Below are positions 17,978 through 27,671 of a DNA stretch of 64,000 bases, piece after piece. The position numbers and the translations under genes are program-made. Numbering within the stretch: position 1 is the stretch's first letter; each line of letters starts with the position of its first letter. The notes beneath the pieces were generated by a model. The model was not told the DNA's origin, did no database searches, and worked only from the letters and a program-made list of their open reading frames with translations. The DNA is from an uncultured Rickettsiales bacterium (lineage in GTDB: Bacteria; Pseudomonadota; Alphaproteobacteria; UBA8366), in NCBI GenBank assembly GCA_913046825.1, contig CAJWTF010000004.1:1-64000 (forward strand). The letters run 5' to 3'.

Positions 17978-18631
17978 TTAGTTCGGCAGTTTTGCCTTGC
18001 GTAGATAAGGTGTGAGCGTTTCAAAGTCGCCAAACCTTGCCTTCGCATCTTCATTGCTGACATTTGCTGGTATTACAATGGCATCACCGACTTCCCAGTT
18101 AACCGGCGTCGCGACGCCATTTGCCGACGACGTTTGCAAGGCATCGAGTGCGCGCAATACTTCCGCAAAATTACGCCCAACCGTCATAGGGTATGTCATG
18201 GAGAGTTTGAGCTGTTTGTCGGGCCCGATGATAAACACCGAACGCACGGTGGCGCTGTCGGCGGATGTGCGTCCATCCGGTAAATAAGCCTCCGCCGGAA
18301 GCATGTCGAACGACTTGGAGACCGCTAGCCCGTCATCGGCGATAATTGGGAAGTCAGGTGCGGCGCCGCCGATTTTTTCGATGTCAGCCTTCCAATTCCG
18401 ATGGTCTTCGGTGCTGTCGACAGAGACGCCGATCAGTTTAGTGCCGCGCTTCTTCCATTCCGCTGAGAGCTGTGCCACTGCGCCAAACTCGGTCGTGCAG
18501 ACCGGTGTGAAATCCTTTGGATGCGAAAACAGGATCGCCCAATCGTCGCCGATCCACTCGTGCAGCGACAGAGCACCTTGGTCCGTCTCCACTTTTAGAT
18601 CGGGAATAGTGTCATTTATACGTAGGCTCAT
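17978..18631 (-). CDS. Peroxiredoxin, Prx6 (1-Cys) type
   Basis: 217 residues. The peroxidatic cysteine is Cys45 in HPKDFTPVCTTEFG, with Thr42 and Pro43 completing the PxxxTxxC motif; the HPKDFTPVCTTE wording and a long C-terminal domain (WEVGDAIVIPANVSNEDAKARF) mark the Prx6 group. It reduces hydrogen and alkyl peroxides in the cytosol. Single gene unit with its own terminator. No resolving Cys is obvious, consistent with the 1-Cys mechanism. Confidence 0.93.
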   Translation of the reverse strand: MSLRINDTIPDLKVETDQGALSLHEWIGDDWAILFSHPKDFTPVCTTEFGAVAQLSAEWKKRGTKLIGVSVDSTEDHRNWKADIEKIGGAAPDFPIIADDGLAVSKSFDMLPAEAYLPDGRTSADSATVRSVFIIGPDKQLKLSMTYPMTVGRNFAEVLRALDALQTSSANGVATPVNWEVGDAIVIPANVSNEDAKARFGDFETLTPYLRKAKLPN

Positions 18632-18754
18632 ATTCTTAAGTCTCCCGTTTGAAAATTATTTTTAGCCGCGTGTATGAAGAAGGGTTAATGATCCTCCTCC
18701 CTCCCTTAATGACACATTCACGAAGTTGTGCTTATCAGCCGTGCTTTGGTCTCG

Positions 18755-19474
18755 CTAGCCCGCTAGCACCTCGGGAAGAGCATAAAATCCCGGTCCCTTT
18801 GTCGTCAGCCATCGACAGGCCGCTAATAAAACATCCGTGTCGATTTCGGGACGCGTCACATTGTGGCTGATACGGATTTCGTCGTTGTGGCCAGCAAAGA
18901 TGATCTCATGGTTGCTATAGGCACCTCCTGCCCGCAGGGAGACGATTTCAGGCAGCGTGTCCTCGTTTCGTCCGGCCTGAATTCGCCGCGCGATTTCGGC
19001 GGAGGTGCCGCTCGGCGTATCTTTTTTCTCTCGGTGATGCACGCCGATCACTTTGGCGTCGTATGCGGGACCAAGCTGGCCGGAAAGTGTTTCGAGAATG
19101 CTGAACAAGGTGGCGGCGCCCCAGGAAATATTTGGTGCGTAGAGAATTGGAATACTGGCGGTGAAATCTTCAAGCGCTCCGAACTCCGTGTTTGTCGGCG
19201 CGGTCGTTCCTACGAAAAAGGGCCGCCCTGCGGCCGCGCACAGCGCCGCTAATTCCAGCGTGCGTTCAAAATCCGTAAAGTCGAGGAGAACGTCGCACGC
19301 TCCGAGTGTAGACCCTGTATCATCGCTTAATGGCGCTTTACAGCCTATCGCCGCTATTTGAGATGATCGCACCAGGCCGGTGACAAAATCGACACCGTCC
19401 ATGGCGTATAGCGCATCTCCAACGCGGCGACCCATGCGCCCGGTCGCGCCGGAAAGTGCGACTTTAATGCCCAT
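18755..19474 (-). CDS. dapB: Dihydrodipicolinate reductase (DapB)
   Basis: 239 residues. NAD(P)H motif GATGRMG at 9-15; substrate/catalytic signature HHREKKDTPSGTS with His146-His147 and Lys150/151. The enzyme reduces hydroxytetrahydrodipicolinate in lysine and meso-diaminopimelate synthesis. It is shorter than E. coli DapB (273) but the domain pattern is complete. The start at 19474 gives the expected MGIKVALSGATG N-terminus; the open frame extends far upstream. It lies 32 bases after a TauD gene on the same strand, an unusual neighbour for a biosynthetic gene; a second DapB elsewhere is possible. Confidence 0.88.
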   Translation of the reverse strand: MGIKVALSGATGRMGRRVGDALYAMDGVDFVTGLVRSSQIAAIGCKAPLSDDTGSTLGACDVLLDFTDFERTLELAALCAAAGRPFFVGTTAPTNTEFGALEDFTASIPILYAPNISWGAATLFSILETLSGQLGPAYDAKVIGVHHREKKDTPSGTSAEIARRIQAGRNEDTLPEIVSLRAGGAYSNHEIIFAGHNDEIRISHNVTRPEIDTDVLLAACRWLTTKGPGFYALPEVLAG

Positions 19475-19506
19475 CCGATAAATGCCTCCGGCGTCGGTTT
19501 TCACCG

Positions 19507-20409
19507 CTATCGATTCGAGGCGCTCGGCTGGAAGTCGTCCGCCAGATCGTCGCGCCCGGTCTGAACCAGCTCGCTCTCGGGCTCGCCCGCGACGCGTGTG
19601 TGGCGCATTATGCGTATTTCGCTGTGATCGTAGGGGCAAGCACGATGCAGGATGCAGCGGTTGTCCCACATCATCACATCACCCGGTTGCCATTGATGGG
19701 CATAGGTGCGCGGGGGGCGTGCGGCGTATTCCAACAGATCGTCGAGCAGGGCCTGTCCTTCCTCGCGCGGCATGCCGGCGATCTCATAGGCATGGCGGCC
19801 GATGAAGAGCGATTTGCGTCCGGTGACCGGGTGAGTCTTTACCAACGGGCGCAACGGCGCGCCCTTGTTGTGATAGCCGTAGCCGTCGCCGCTTTTGAAT
19901 TCAAAACCGTTCTTCTTCTGTGATTGATAGAGCGAGTGGTAGGCGGCGAGCCCTTCGATCTTGCCTTTGGTCTCATCGTCCAACTTGTCATAAGCATTGC
20001 GCATATCGGCGAGTTCGGTCTCACCGCCAGCGGACGGCACCTGGATTGCGGCTAGGATTGAGGCCTTAGCCGCGAGCGGCATGTAGGAGCTGTCCGTGTG
20101 CCAGCCTTCGTTTCCGCGCAAAGTCCGGAAGCGTGCTTCGTCCTTGCTGTACGGTGTGCCATCTGCTTTCAGGTTGCTGATTGGGACCGCTTTCTTGGTC
20201 GGGTCCGGGCGGAGCAATTCCATATTACCGAAGCGTTCCGCAAAGGCGATTTGCTCGTCCTCGCTTAGGTGTTGGTCTGGAAATACCAATGCTGCGTATT
20301 CGTGGAAAGCCCCCTCGACGACGAGCCATTCGCCGGTGTCCATATCTCCGAGTTTGATGTCTGTGACAACCGCGCCGAAGCTGGCGGCGATGGGTGTGAT
20401 TGTGGGCAT
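19507..20409 (-). CDS. TauD/TfdA family Fe(II)/2-oxoglutarate dioxygenase (copy 4)
   Basis: 300 residues. Metal ligands His104 and Asp106 in GWHTDSSYMPLAAKAS, distal His in DNRCILHRACPYD, arginines in IRIMRHTRVAGE. It belongs to the longer branch that includes alkylsulfatase/2,4-D-type enzymes, with an extra KKNGFEFKSGDGYGYHNKG loop and a hydrophilic C-terminal tail. GGGAGG eight bases before the ATG. Lies 60 bases downstream of the Baeyer-Villiger monooxygenase on the same strand, so both may be co-transcribed. Confidence 0.9.
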   Translation of the reverse strand: MPTITPIAASFGAVVTDIKLGDMDTGEWLVVEGAFHEYAALVFPDQHLSEDEQIAFAERFGNMELLRPDPTKKAVPISNLKADGTPYSKDEARFRTLRGNEGWHTDSSYMPLAAKASILAAIQVPSAGGETELADMRNAYDKLDDETKGKIEGLAAYHSLYQSQKKNGFEFKSGDGYGYHNKGAPLRPLVKTHPVTGRKSLFIGRHAYEIAGMPREEGQALLDDLLEYAARPPRTYAHQWQPGDVMMWDNRCILHRACPYDHSEIRIMRHTRVAGEPESELVQTGRDDLADDFQPSASNR

Positions 20410-20471
20410 GCTGCGTTCCTCCCTTTCAAATCACGTTGGCCGACCGTTGGGTTTAGGCAAGTCTACGCCAA

Positions 20472-22091
20472 TCAGGCGGTGAATGTGAATCCCTTGTAAC
20501 CACTGGCCGCAACCTCGTCGCACATCTCGTTGTATTTAGGCGCACCCGCCGCATAGAGCAGGAACTTCCGTTTGTCCCGGCCTTTGAGGTTTGGATTGAT
20601 TCCCATGAACCAGGAATCGACCTTGGTAAAGAGTAACCGCTCTGACGTCTCGTGAACGTGCTCTGTCCATTCGTCCTCGGCGGCTTTCGTGGTGGCGACG
20701 TTGGTATGACCTTCATTTTGCATGTATTGGAGCAGGTCAGTCACCCATTCGACATTTTGTTCGATGCAACGCGGAATATTGCAGAAGGTGGCAGCATTGT
20801 GCGGGCCCACCAGGGTGAACATGTTCGGAAACCCCTCGACCTGAATGCCGAGAAATGTGCGGGGTCCATCGACCCATTTGTCTTTCAAGGCAACACCGTC
20901 GACGCCCTGGAAATCGATCCGGTTGAAAGCACCGAGCACCGCGTCGAACCCGGTCGCGTAGATGATGTAGTCAAACTCGTATTCTCGTTCGCTGGTTTGC
21001 ACACCTTTCGCCGTCACCCGCTCGATTGGTGTCTCGCGTACGTCCACCAGTTTGACATTGTCTTGGTTATAGACCTCGAAATAGCCGCTTTCGAGTGGCA
21101 GGCGGCGCGTGCCGAAGCCGTGGTCGTGGGGGATCAGTTTTTCGGCGACTGCGGGATCCTTCACCCGTTCGCGAATTTTATTTTTGATGAACTGGCTGAT
21201 CGTCTCATTGGCGGTTTCATCGACCATGATGTCGCGATAATTGCCCATCCAGATGCCGAAGCCGCGCTCACTGTAGAGCTTTTCGTAAAACGATTCGCGC
21301 TCGTTCGGCGATTGATCGACGGCTTTTTCGCGCACAGGATTGTGGATAAAGGCGCCGTGCGAGGTTTTGCACTTGGCGAAGATCTCGTCATAGCTCGCCT
21401 TGATCTCCGCCTGTTCTTTGGACGTGATCAGCCCGTTATGCAGTGGCGCACAATAGTTAGGCGTGCGCTGGAAAACCGTGAGATGGCCGACTGTCTTGGC
21501 GATTTCGGTGATCGCCTGCACGCCGGTCGCCCCCGTGCCGATAATGGCGACGCGTTTGTTGTGGAAATCCACCGGCTCGTGCGGCCACTCACCCGTGTGG
21601 AAACTCTCGCCCTCGAAACCCTCGATCCCGTCGATGACTGGCATGACCGGGACGGAAAGCACGCCGATAGCAGTAATCAGATAGCGGCTCGTCGCACGGC
21701 TTCCGTCCGCTAACGTGACGGTCCAGCTCCCTCGGGTTTCATCGTAGTGACAGGATTTCACCATGCTATCGAATTGGATGTCGCGGCGTAGGTCGAATTT
21801 ATCAGCAACGTAGTTTACGTATTTCAAGTTCTCGGGTTGGCCGGAGAAATGCTCCTTCCATTCCCATTCCTCTAACAGCTCCTTCGAGAAGGAATAGCCA
21901 TAAGAGTAGCTCTCGGAATCGAAACGCGCACCCGGATAGCGATTCCAATACCAAGTCCCACCAACATCGCTTCCAGCTTCGAAGACACGCACGGACATGT
22001 CGAGCTCCCGCAACCGGTATAGCTGGTACAATCCGGCGATCCCCGCGCCGATGATGATGGCATCGAATTGATCGGAACTTTCCTCGGTCAT
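20472..22091 (-). CDS. Baeyer-Villiger type flavin monooxygenase
   Basis: 539 residues, normal for the cyclohexanone-monooxygenase group. FAD motif GAGIAG (15-20), Baeyer-Villiger fingerprint FEGESFHTGEWPH (159-171), NADPH motif GTGATG (185-190), and GGTWYWNRYPGARFDSESYSY. It inserts oxygen next to a carbonyl, giving esters or lactones from ketones, using NADPH and O2. Followed by a TauD gene on the same strand. The natural ketone cannot be deduced. Confidence 0.92.
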   Translation of the reverse strand: MTEESSDQFDAIIIGAGIAGLYQLYRLRELDMSVRVFEAGSDVGGTWYWNRYPGARFDSESYSYGYSFSKELLEEWEWKEHFSGQPENLKYVNYVADKFDLRRDIQFDSMVKSCHYDETRGSWTVTLADGSRATSRYLITAIGVLSVPVMPVIDGIEGFEGESFHTGEWPHEPVDFHNKRVAIIGTGATGVQAITEIAKTVGHLTVFQRTPNYCAPLHNGLITSKEQAEIKASYDEIFAKCKTSHGAFIHNPVREKAVDQSPNERESFYEKLYSERGFGIWMGNYRDIMVDETANETISQFIKNKIRERVKDPAVAEKLIPHDHGFGTRRLPLESGYFEVYNQDNVKLVDVRETPIERVTAKGVQTSEREYEFDYIIYATGFDAVLGAFNRIDFQGVDGVALKDKWVDGPRTFLGIQVEGFPNMFTLVGPHNAATFCNIPRCIEQNVEWVTDLLQYMQNEGHTNVATTKAAEDEWTEHVHETSERLLFTKVDSWFMGINPNLKGRDKRKFLLYAAGAPKYNEMCDEVAASGYKGFTFTA

Positions 22092-22148
22092 GGACTCTCT
22101 CGGCTATGCTGATCTTACATCGAGATATAGGCGTGTATCAGGGAATCG

Positions 22149-23090
22149 CTACTCCAACGGACGATGAGTGGATTGGACGCGGGCTGACGCAGCACGAGCG
22201 GAGGTGTGAAACTCTTCTAACTCACGGCCGAAACTACCAATCGTCTCGTCAAGGTCCGACGCGGACCAGAGTACCCCGATCGATTTACCATTGGATTGTG
22301 CAGAGGCTTGTATCATTTGAGCAATACTTTTAAGGACTTCTGTCGCATCTCCGCTGACGGTTGCTGTCGTGCGAGCGATTTCCTGCGTGGCGGCCCTCTT
22401 TTCTTCAACGGCGGCGGCAATTCCAGTCGTCACACCACTCATTCGCTCGATAACGGAGCTGACCCGGTCATTGGCGCCGACGGCGCCAATGACCGCTTGC
22501 TGGATACTTTGCACCTGGGTTGCGATTTCGTTCGTCGCATTTGCCGTCTGGTTGGCCAGGCTTTTGACCTCATACGCGAAGACAGCGAAACCGTTACCCG
22601 CATCCCCGGCACGGGCGGCTTCAATTGTGGCGTTGAGGGCCAGTAGATTTGTCTGCTCTGCGATCTCACTGATCAGATTGACGATTTCGAAATCGGCGAA
22701 GTAATTCTTGAAGGCTTCCTCGACTTCAAGAATCAATGCTTGATGCGAAACGCTAGTAATTACTTTCTTGGCAGCTTTGATCGCGCCGAGTAGCTGTTCG
22801 CTGTATTTCCTGGTCTCAGTTTCGGATTTCGTATCCCCCTTTTGCACGAACTCTCAGGCGGCACGGATCATATTCAAGAATTTGGTCTCTATATCCGCGG
22901 CTAAGCTAAGCTCGATTACAGCACACTCCATTTCTTCCACTTCATGGCCAATCGTCACGAAATTTCAGAAGGACAAGGCCAGTACGAGGATAAAGACAGT
23001 GATCACCGATCCGAAACCGGCGGTGATTTTTGTCACAACCTTCCAGTTGGCGGTCAAGCGCATCAGGGATGAAAGAAAGGGTGTTTTCAT
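22149..23090 (-). pseudogene. Methyl-accepting chemotaxis protein, broken by two TGA codons
   Basis: One frame runs from MKTPFLSSLMRLTANWKVVT, through a transmembrane segment (FGSVITVFILVLALSF), a TGA at 22965-22967, about 35 codons, a second TGA at 22854-22856, then a chemoreceptor signalling domain with the hairpin tip [20 protein letters not shown] and [20 protein letters not shown]. The whole would be only about 313 codons, with no recognisable sensor or HAMP domain between membrane and signalling parts. Two stops in one frame and the short length indicate a decayed receptor; the 232-residue C-terminal frame alone might still be expressed from a GTG. Confidence 0.78.
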
Positions 23091-23157
23091 TCTAAAACAC
23101 CTTTGTGGAATGGAGGAGTGCTGGCGAATTCGATTAGGAATTGGCAAAAGCGATAAG

Positions 23158-23199
23158 CCATTAATCATACATTATTAATGATTAATGTATGATTAATGG
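23158..23199. repeat. 17-bp perfect inverted repeat
   Basis: CCATTAATCATACATTA (23158-23174) and TAATGTATGATTAATGG (23183-23199) are perfect complements around an eight-base AT-rich loop. It lies upstream of the broken chemoreceptor and just downstream of the HyuB stop. It is AT-rich, so an operator or cruciform is as likely as a terminator. Confidence 0.7.
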
Positions 23200-23271
23200 A
23201 GTCCCACTCAGTTTTCGATTTGCTCTGAATTGGGTTGATGTCGAAGACAGGATCGAGGCGGTGTTAGGTCG

Positions 23272-25284
23272 CTATTTTACCAAGGATCCGATCTGCGGAT
23301 GTTCCGCCGCGATACTAGCGAAAGCTGAATGCACTACTTCCACGCCGCCGATCTCCGATGCGTTCATGGCGTCGAAGATGCGGGCCTTTACGAAGAAGCG
23401 CCAATGGTTGGGAAGGGAGGCCATGATTTCGGTCATCGCGTCATAGGCTTCTGGGGTCCAGTAGCGTTCGTACTCTTCGCGTTCGGGACCAAAATTGAAA
23501 TGCGTCGCGGCACCTTCGCCACTCCGCAATTTGGCGCGCAAGGTTTCGGTCGCACTTTCATCGACTGTTTCTCCTTCGATCACCACGCCGTAATCGACGC
23601 GTGCCGCATCCAGAGATAGCGCGCTGCGTTCCACGTCGCGCAGAACGCGGCTCGGGTCCCGGTCGAGGGGATTGCCGCGCCCGCCGCCGCCAGGGCCGTA
23701 GAAGCGGATGACATCGCCCGGCTCCGCCGTCAGCGTGTCCTGATTGCCAAGGATTTCTTCCTTCGGTGTATCCGGGTTGCGGATGAAGTTGGAGGGGCTG
23801 CCCGCTTTACCGCCTAAGATACCCCAAGGACGGAAGCGGGTGCGGTCGCGATTGCGTGCGGTGATCCGGGTGCCGGGAGAGAAGACCTTGAATTCGAGCC
23901 AAGTGCCGAGCCCGCCTCGATTTTCGCCCGCTCCACCGGAATCCGGTGCGAGGCCATAACGCACGATCTCGATCGGGACTTCCGCCTCGATCATCTCGAC
24001 CGGCGTATTCTTGAGATAGGAGGCGTCGGCACCGGAGCCGTCGGGTCCGTCCGCGTGCGGCATCCCGCCCGCACCGCCAACCACGGGATCGATGGCGGCG
24101 ATAATGCGCTTGCCGGTTTTGTTCTCGGTCGTCATCACATTGACGATGGAGCTGGAGCCCGCTGGGGCCGCTGGCATCCGGTCCGGCATAGCGAGGCCGA
24201 ACGCGCCGAAGATGAGGCTCCGCAAGCGCCCACACGTGAGGCTCCGCATGCCGACGGCAGCGGGGTATTCCGGGTTCACCACGGTGCCTTTCGGCAGCAC
24301 GCATTTGAAGGGACGCGTCAGGCCGATGTTCAATAGGATGTTCGGGTTCAGCGTGTAGAGTATGTAGTAGACCCCAACCAGCATCAGCGTGTGATGCGAT
24401 GCACCCCCGGTCGGCACATTGATTGAGGAGGTCAGCTGCGGGTCGCAACCGGCAAAATCCAGTTCCGCTTCATCACCTTGGATCCGCAAGGTGAGGGCGA
24501 GGCGGCAGGGGTTGCGCTCGGTATCGGAATCCTCATCCGTGTAGTCGGAGAAGAAATATTCGCCGTCTGGGATTGTGCGCAGGATCTCCCGCGCCTGGTG
24601 CTCGGCGTAATCCATCAAGTCTTCGGTGCCTTGGCGGAAGACGTCGACACCGAACTTCTCGACCATCTCCTTGACCTTGCGCTCGCCGGTATTCATCGCA
24701 CCGACAAAGGCTTTGAGGTCTCCCCAGTTCTGCTCGGGTTGGCGCACATTGGTCATCATGACCTGCAGCAACTCCTCGTTCAGCTCGCCCTTCTTGTATA
24801 GTTTGCAGGGCGTGAAGCGGATGCCCTCCTGGTGGATTTCGACGAGGGTACGCGACAGGCTGGCTGGGACCGCGCCACCTATATCCGTGTTGTGGATATG
24901 GCCGCAGGTGTACGCCACCAACTCGCCCTCATGGAAAATCGGCTTCCACATATGGAGGTCCGGCGAGTGGGTCGAGACATAACCGCTATAAGGATCGTTG
25001 GTGAAGGCGATGTCGCCTTCCTCGTAGCCACCCGGCACCATGTCGAGAGCCGGGCCGTAATCCAGCCCCGGAAACCAGGTGGCACCGAGATCAAGCGGGA
25101 TCGCGAAGGTCTTTCCCTGCGGCGTTAGCAACCCGATGGTGAAGTCTTCCGTCTCCTTCACGAAGGTCGAGTGGGCCGTGCGGTAGAGCGTATAGGCCAT
25201 GCTTTCGGTCGCGGCGCGGCAGTGGTTTGCGAGGATTTCCAGCGTAACCTTGTCGACGGGCTCGGTGTTCGGGCGTTCGCTCAT
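23272..25284 (-). CDS. Hydantoinase/5-oxoprolinase B subunit (HyuB family)
   Basis: 670 residues, a little longer than the usual 520-600. The N-terminus DKVTLEILANHCRAATESMAYTLYRTAHSTFVKETEDF, then FTNDPYSGYVSTHSPDLHMWKPIF and GHIHNTDIGG are diagnostic. It pairs with the HyuA subunit for ATP-dependent opening of a cyclic amide (hydantoin, 5-oxoproline) or, in acetone-carboxylase-like relatives, carboxylation. The start lies one base after the HyuA stop with a GGAGG site inside the HyuA end, so translation is coupled. Substrate unresolved. Confidence 0.9.
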   Translation of the reverse strand: MSERPNTEPVDKVTLEILANHCRAATESMAYTLYRTAHSTFVKETEDFTIGLLTPQGKTFAIPLDLGATWFPGLDYGPALDMVPGGYEEGDIAFTNDPYSGYVSTHSPDLHMWKPIFHEGELVAYTCGHIHNTDIGGAVPASLSRTLVEIHQEGIRFTPCKLYKKGELNEELLQVMMTNVRQPEQNWGDLKAFVGAMNTGERKVKEMVEKFGVDVFRQGTEDLMDYAEHQAREILRTIPDGEYFFSDYTDEDSDTERNPCRLALTLRIQGDEAELDFAGCDPQLTSSINVPTGGASHHTLMLVGVYYILYTLNPNILLNIGLTRPFKCVLPKGTVVNPEYPAAVGMRSLTCGRLRSLIFGAFGLAMPDRMPAAPAGSSSIVNVMTTENKTGKRIIAAIDPVVGGAGGMPHADGPDGSGADASYLKNTPVEMIEAEVPIEIVRYGLAPDSGGAGENRGGLGTWLEFKVFSPGTRITARNRDRTRFRPWGILGGKAGSPSNFIRNPDTPKEEILGNQDTLTAEPGDVIRFYGPGGGGRGNPLDRDPSRVLRDVERSALSLDAARVDYGVVIEGETVDESATETLRAKLRSGEGAATHFNFGPEREEYERYWTPEAYDAMTEIMASLPNHWRFFVKARIFDAMNASEIGGVEVVHSAFASIAAEHPQIGSLVK

Positions 25285-25285
25285 C

Positions 25286-27331
25286 TCAACTCTCCTCCTG
25301 CCAAGTCAGCACGATATTACCGCGGGGGTCGACGGTGCCTTGGAAGCCGTCGGGAATGCAGCTCGTGGTATCCGATTGTGCGATGACCGCGGGGCCGCTC
25401 AGGGTCTGCCCGGCCAAGAGTTTGTCGCGCTGATAAAGCGGTGCCGTTCGGCGTGTGCCGCCGAACCAGACGTCGATCTCGCGCACCGGCGTCGCCGGGC
25501 CGGACCCGGTCGCTAATTCCTTCAGCTCTGGCTTTGGAATGTCGCCCGCCACCACCAGGCGCAGGTTCATGATCTGCACTTCCGCCTCTTCGTCACAGAA
25601 GGCGTAGACCTCCTCGTGGCGCGTGTGGAAGGCATCGAGGATCGCGGCTTTGTCACCGTCTTCCAGCCATCCGGTCTGCAGCGGCACCTCCAGCTCGAAG
25701 CTCTGCCCGGCATACCGCATGTCGGCGGAGGGATGCAGCGTGTGCTCGCCCTCGTGGTGTTGCTCCTCACGCAGCCAATCGAGCCCTTGCGCCCGCAACT
25801 CCGCGTAGGTCTCGGGCATGGCGGGCATTGCTTCGTCGATGGAGGTGAACAGCGTGCGCACGAAGTCGTTGCGGATATCGGCGACCAGCCCGCCCAAGGC
25901 GCTGGTCACCCCCGGCGTCGTCGGGATCACCACCCGGCCCATTCTCAGTTCGCGGGCGAGGAAACATCCCAGCATTGGTCCCGCTCCGCCGAAGGTCACA
26001 AGCGCGAAATCCCGGATGTCGATGCCGTAGCGCGCGACCAACTTGTTGGTCTCCATATACATGCCAGAGATCGCGACCTGGATGATCGCCTCCGCCGTCT
26101 CCTCGAGGCTCATGCCAAGCGGCTCCGACACCGTGGCCATCGCGACGCGTGCCTTCTCCATGTCGAGGGCGACCGAGTTATAGGCGAGGTCGTGATGCCC
26201 CAAGAAGCCGGACACCGCGAAAGCGTCGGTGATCGTCGGTTGCGTCCCGCCTTGCCCATAGCAGGCCGGACCCGGATCAGAGCCGGCACTCTCCGGCCCC
26301 ACTTTCAAAACCCCAAATTCGTCGACCCGGGCGATCGAGCCACCGCCGTCGCCGATCGAGGTGACCGAGACCGAGGGGATATAGAGTGGGAACTCGCCAA
26401 TCTTCTCACCCATGCCATATTGCGGCTCGCCGCCGACGACCACCGCGACGTCGGCGCTGGTGCCGCCGATATCCAGCGTGATTGCGTCGTCGACGCCGCA
26501 GCTGCGCGCGACAAAGGCTCCTCCGATGACGCCCGATGCGGTGCCGGACAGCACCATGTTCACGCAAGACGTCTTGCCAAGTTCCGCCGACATCACGCCG
26601 CCGTTCGACTTGGTGATCAGCGGTGTTGCGGGCACCCCACTTCGGCGCAGTGCATCCTGCAATTTGGTGAGGTAGTTGGCGACCCTCGGGTGGACATAGC
26701 CATTGATGATCGCGGTCGTGGTGCGTTCATACTCGCGGATGACGGGCCAAATTTCGGCGGAGGTAAAGACGAATAGCTCCGGGGCCTCGCTGCGGATGAT
26801 CTCGGCCGCCGCCTCTTCGTGCATCGCGTTGCGAAAGCTGTGCAGCAGCGAGACGATTATGCCCTCGGCACCGTGCGCCTTGGCCCGGGCGATGGCGTCG
26901 AGAACGCTGGCCTCGTCGAGCGGCGTGTGGACGGAACCGTCGGCGCGCAACCGCTCTTTAATACCAAAGACCCGGTCGCGGGAGATGAGGGGCTCCGGTC
27001 GGGTTGAGAACAGACTGTAACTCTCCGGCATGCGCAGGCGCGCCACCTCCAACACGTCGGCGAAATTCTCCGTCGTGAACAGCGCCATCGTAGCACCCTT
27101 GCGCTGGATCACCGTGTTGACGCCGACCGTGGTGCCGTGGATGAAGCTCTCAACTTGCGCGGCTTCGATGCCGTAGGTCTCGGCAAGGCGCTTCATGCCC
27201 TCCATCACCTCGGCACCGGGCTCCGCTGGCGTGGTCAGCACCTTGAGAGTGGAGAGATTGCGCGTTTCGGTATCGAAGACGCAAAAGTCGATAAAGGTAC
27301 CGCCGATATCGACGCCGACACGATAGGCCAT
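25286..27331 (-). CDS. Hydantoinase/5-oxoprolinase A subunit (HyuA family)
   Basis: 681 residues. The ASKHA-type nucleotide fold begins VGVDIGGTFIDFCVFD and continues with GTTVGVNTVIQRKGA, TLDIGGTSADVAVV and ESAGSDPGPACYGQGGTQPTITDA, all family landmarks. Acts with the HyuB subunit encoded immediately after. The group is preceded upstream by the long inverted repeat at 27407-27537 and diverges from a TauD gene. It would hydrolyse ATP to activate a lactam or amide substrate; hydantoin racemase or carbamoylase genes are not present nearby. Confidence 0.9.
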   Translation of the reverse strand: MAYRVGVDIGGTFIDFCVFDTETRNLSTLKVLTTPAEPGAEVMEGMKRLAETYGIEAAQVESFIHGTTVGVNTVIQRKGATMALFTTENFADVLEVARLRMPESYSLFSTRPEPLISRDRVFGIKERLRADGSVHTPLDEASVLDAIARAKAHGAEGIIVSLLHSFRNAMHEEAAAEIIRSEAPELFVFTSAEIWPVIREYERTTTAIINGYVHPRVANYLTKLQDALRRSGVPATPLITKSNGGVMSAELGKTSCVNMVLSGTASGVIGGAFVARSCGVDDAITLDIGGTSADVAVVVGGEPQYGMGEKIGEFPLYIPSVSVTSIGDGGGSIARVDEFGVLKVGPESAGSDPGPACYGQGGTQPTITDAFAVSGFLGHHDLAYNSVALDMEKARVAMATVSEPLGMSLEETAEAIIQVAISGMYMETNKLVARYGIDIRDFALVTFGGAGPMLGCFLARELRMGRVVIPTTPGVTSALGGLVADIRNDFVRTLFTSIDEAMPAMPETYAELRAQGLDWLREEQHHEGEHTLHPSADMRYAGQSFELEVPLQTGWLEDGDKAAILDAFHTRHEEVYAFCDEEAEVQIMNLRLVVAGDIPKPELKELATGSGPATPVREIDVWFGGTRRTAPLYQRDKLLAGQTLSGPAVIAQSDTTSCIPDGFQGTVDPRGNIVLTWQEES

Positions 27332-27406
27332 AGGGGGAGCTCCGCCGGATGAAATGCTGAGAGGGAAGTTAGGGCGCGGGGCGGAGTGGGTCGAGGGGGC
27401 CGCCGA

Positions 27407-27537
27407 CCCCTAACCTAGCCCAAAGCACCTCTTCGGCGTTTAGCCCGAAAGCGGGAGAGGAAATTCTAGCTTGCCACTCGGTGGCGTCCCCTCTCCCGCA
27501 TGCGGGCTAAACGCCGAAGAGGTGCTTTGGGTTAGGG
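27407..27537. repeat. Long inverted repeat (about 48-bp arms)
   Basis: The arms contain a 29-base perfect match (27419-27447 against the complement of 27503-27531) and extend imperfectly on both sides, from CCCCTAACC at the outer edge to GCGGGAGAGG at the inner edge. The left arm has extra bases (CTAG region) and GAAAG where the right has GCATG. The inner loop is about 27 bases. It fills the gap between the divergent HyuA and TauD genes. It may be a palindromic repeat element or a strong transcript-end structure. Confidence 0.8.
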
Positions 27538-27671
27538 TGGGAGTGTCTGCGAAAAGAGTTCAGAATTCGGTCACTGGAATCCTTATCATTGCCGAATTAA
27601 ATGACATTCCCATAATTTGTCCCACCATATGTAGCTTGCCGAATAAGTGCGATTTTCCAGGAACTCAAATA

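Noticed and set aside
22854..22967. The two TGA codons in the chemoreceptor as selenocysteine
   Set aside because: Neither position corresponds to a known redox Cys and two TGAs in a membrane receptor are better explained by decay.
25616..26776. 386-codon plus-strand open frame opposite HyuA
   Set aside because: It is antisense to a clear HyuA gene; long antisense frames are expected in GC-rich coding DNA and the protein lacks recognisable motifs.
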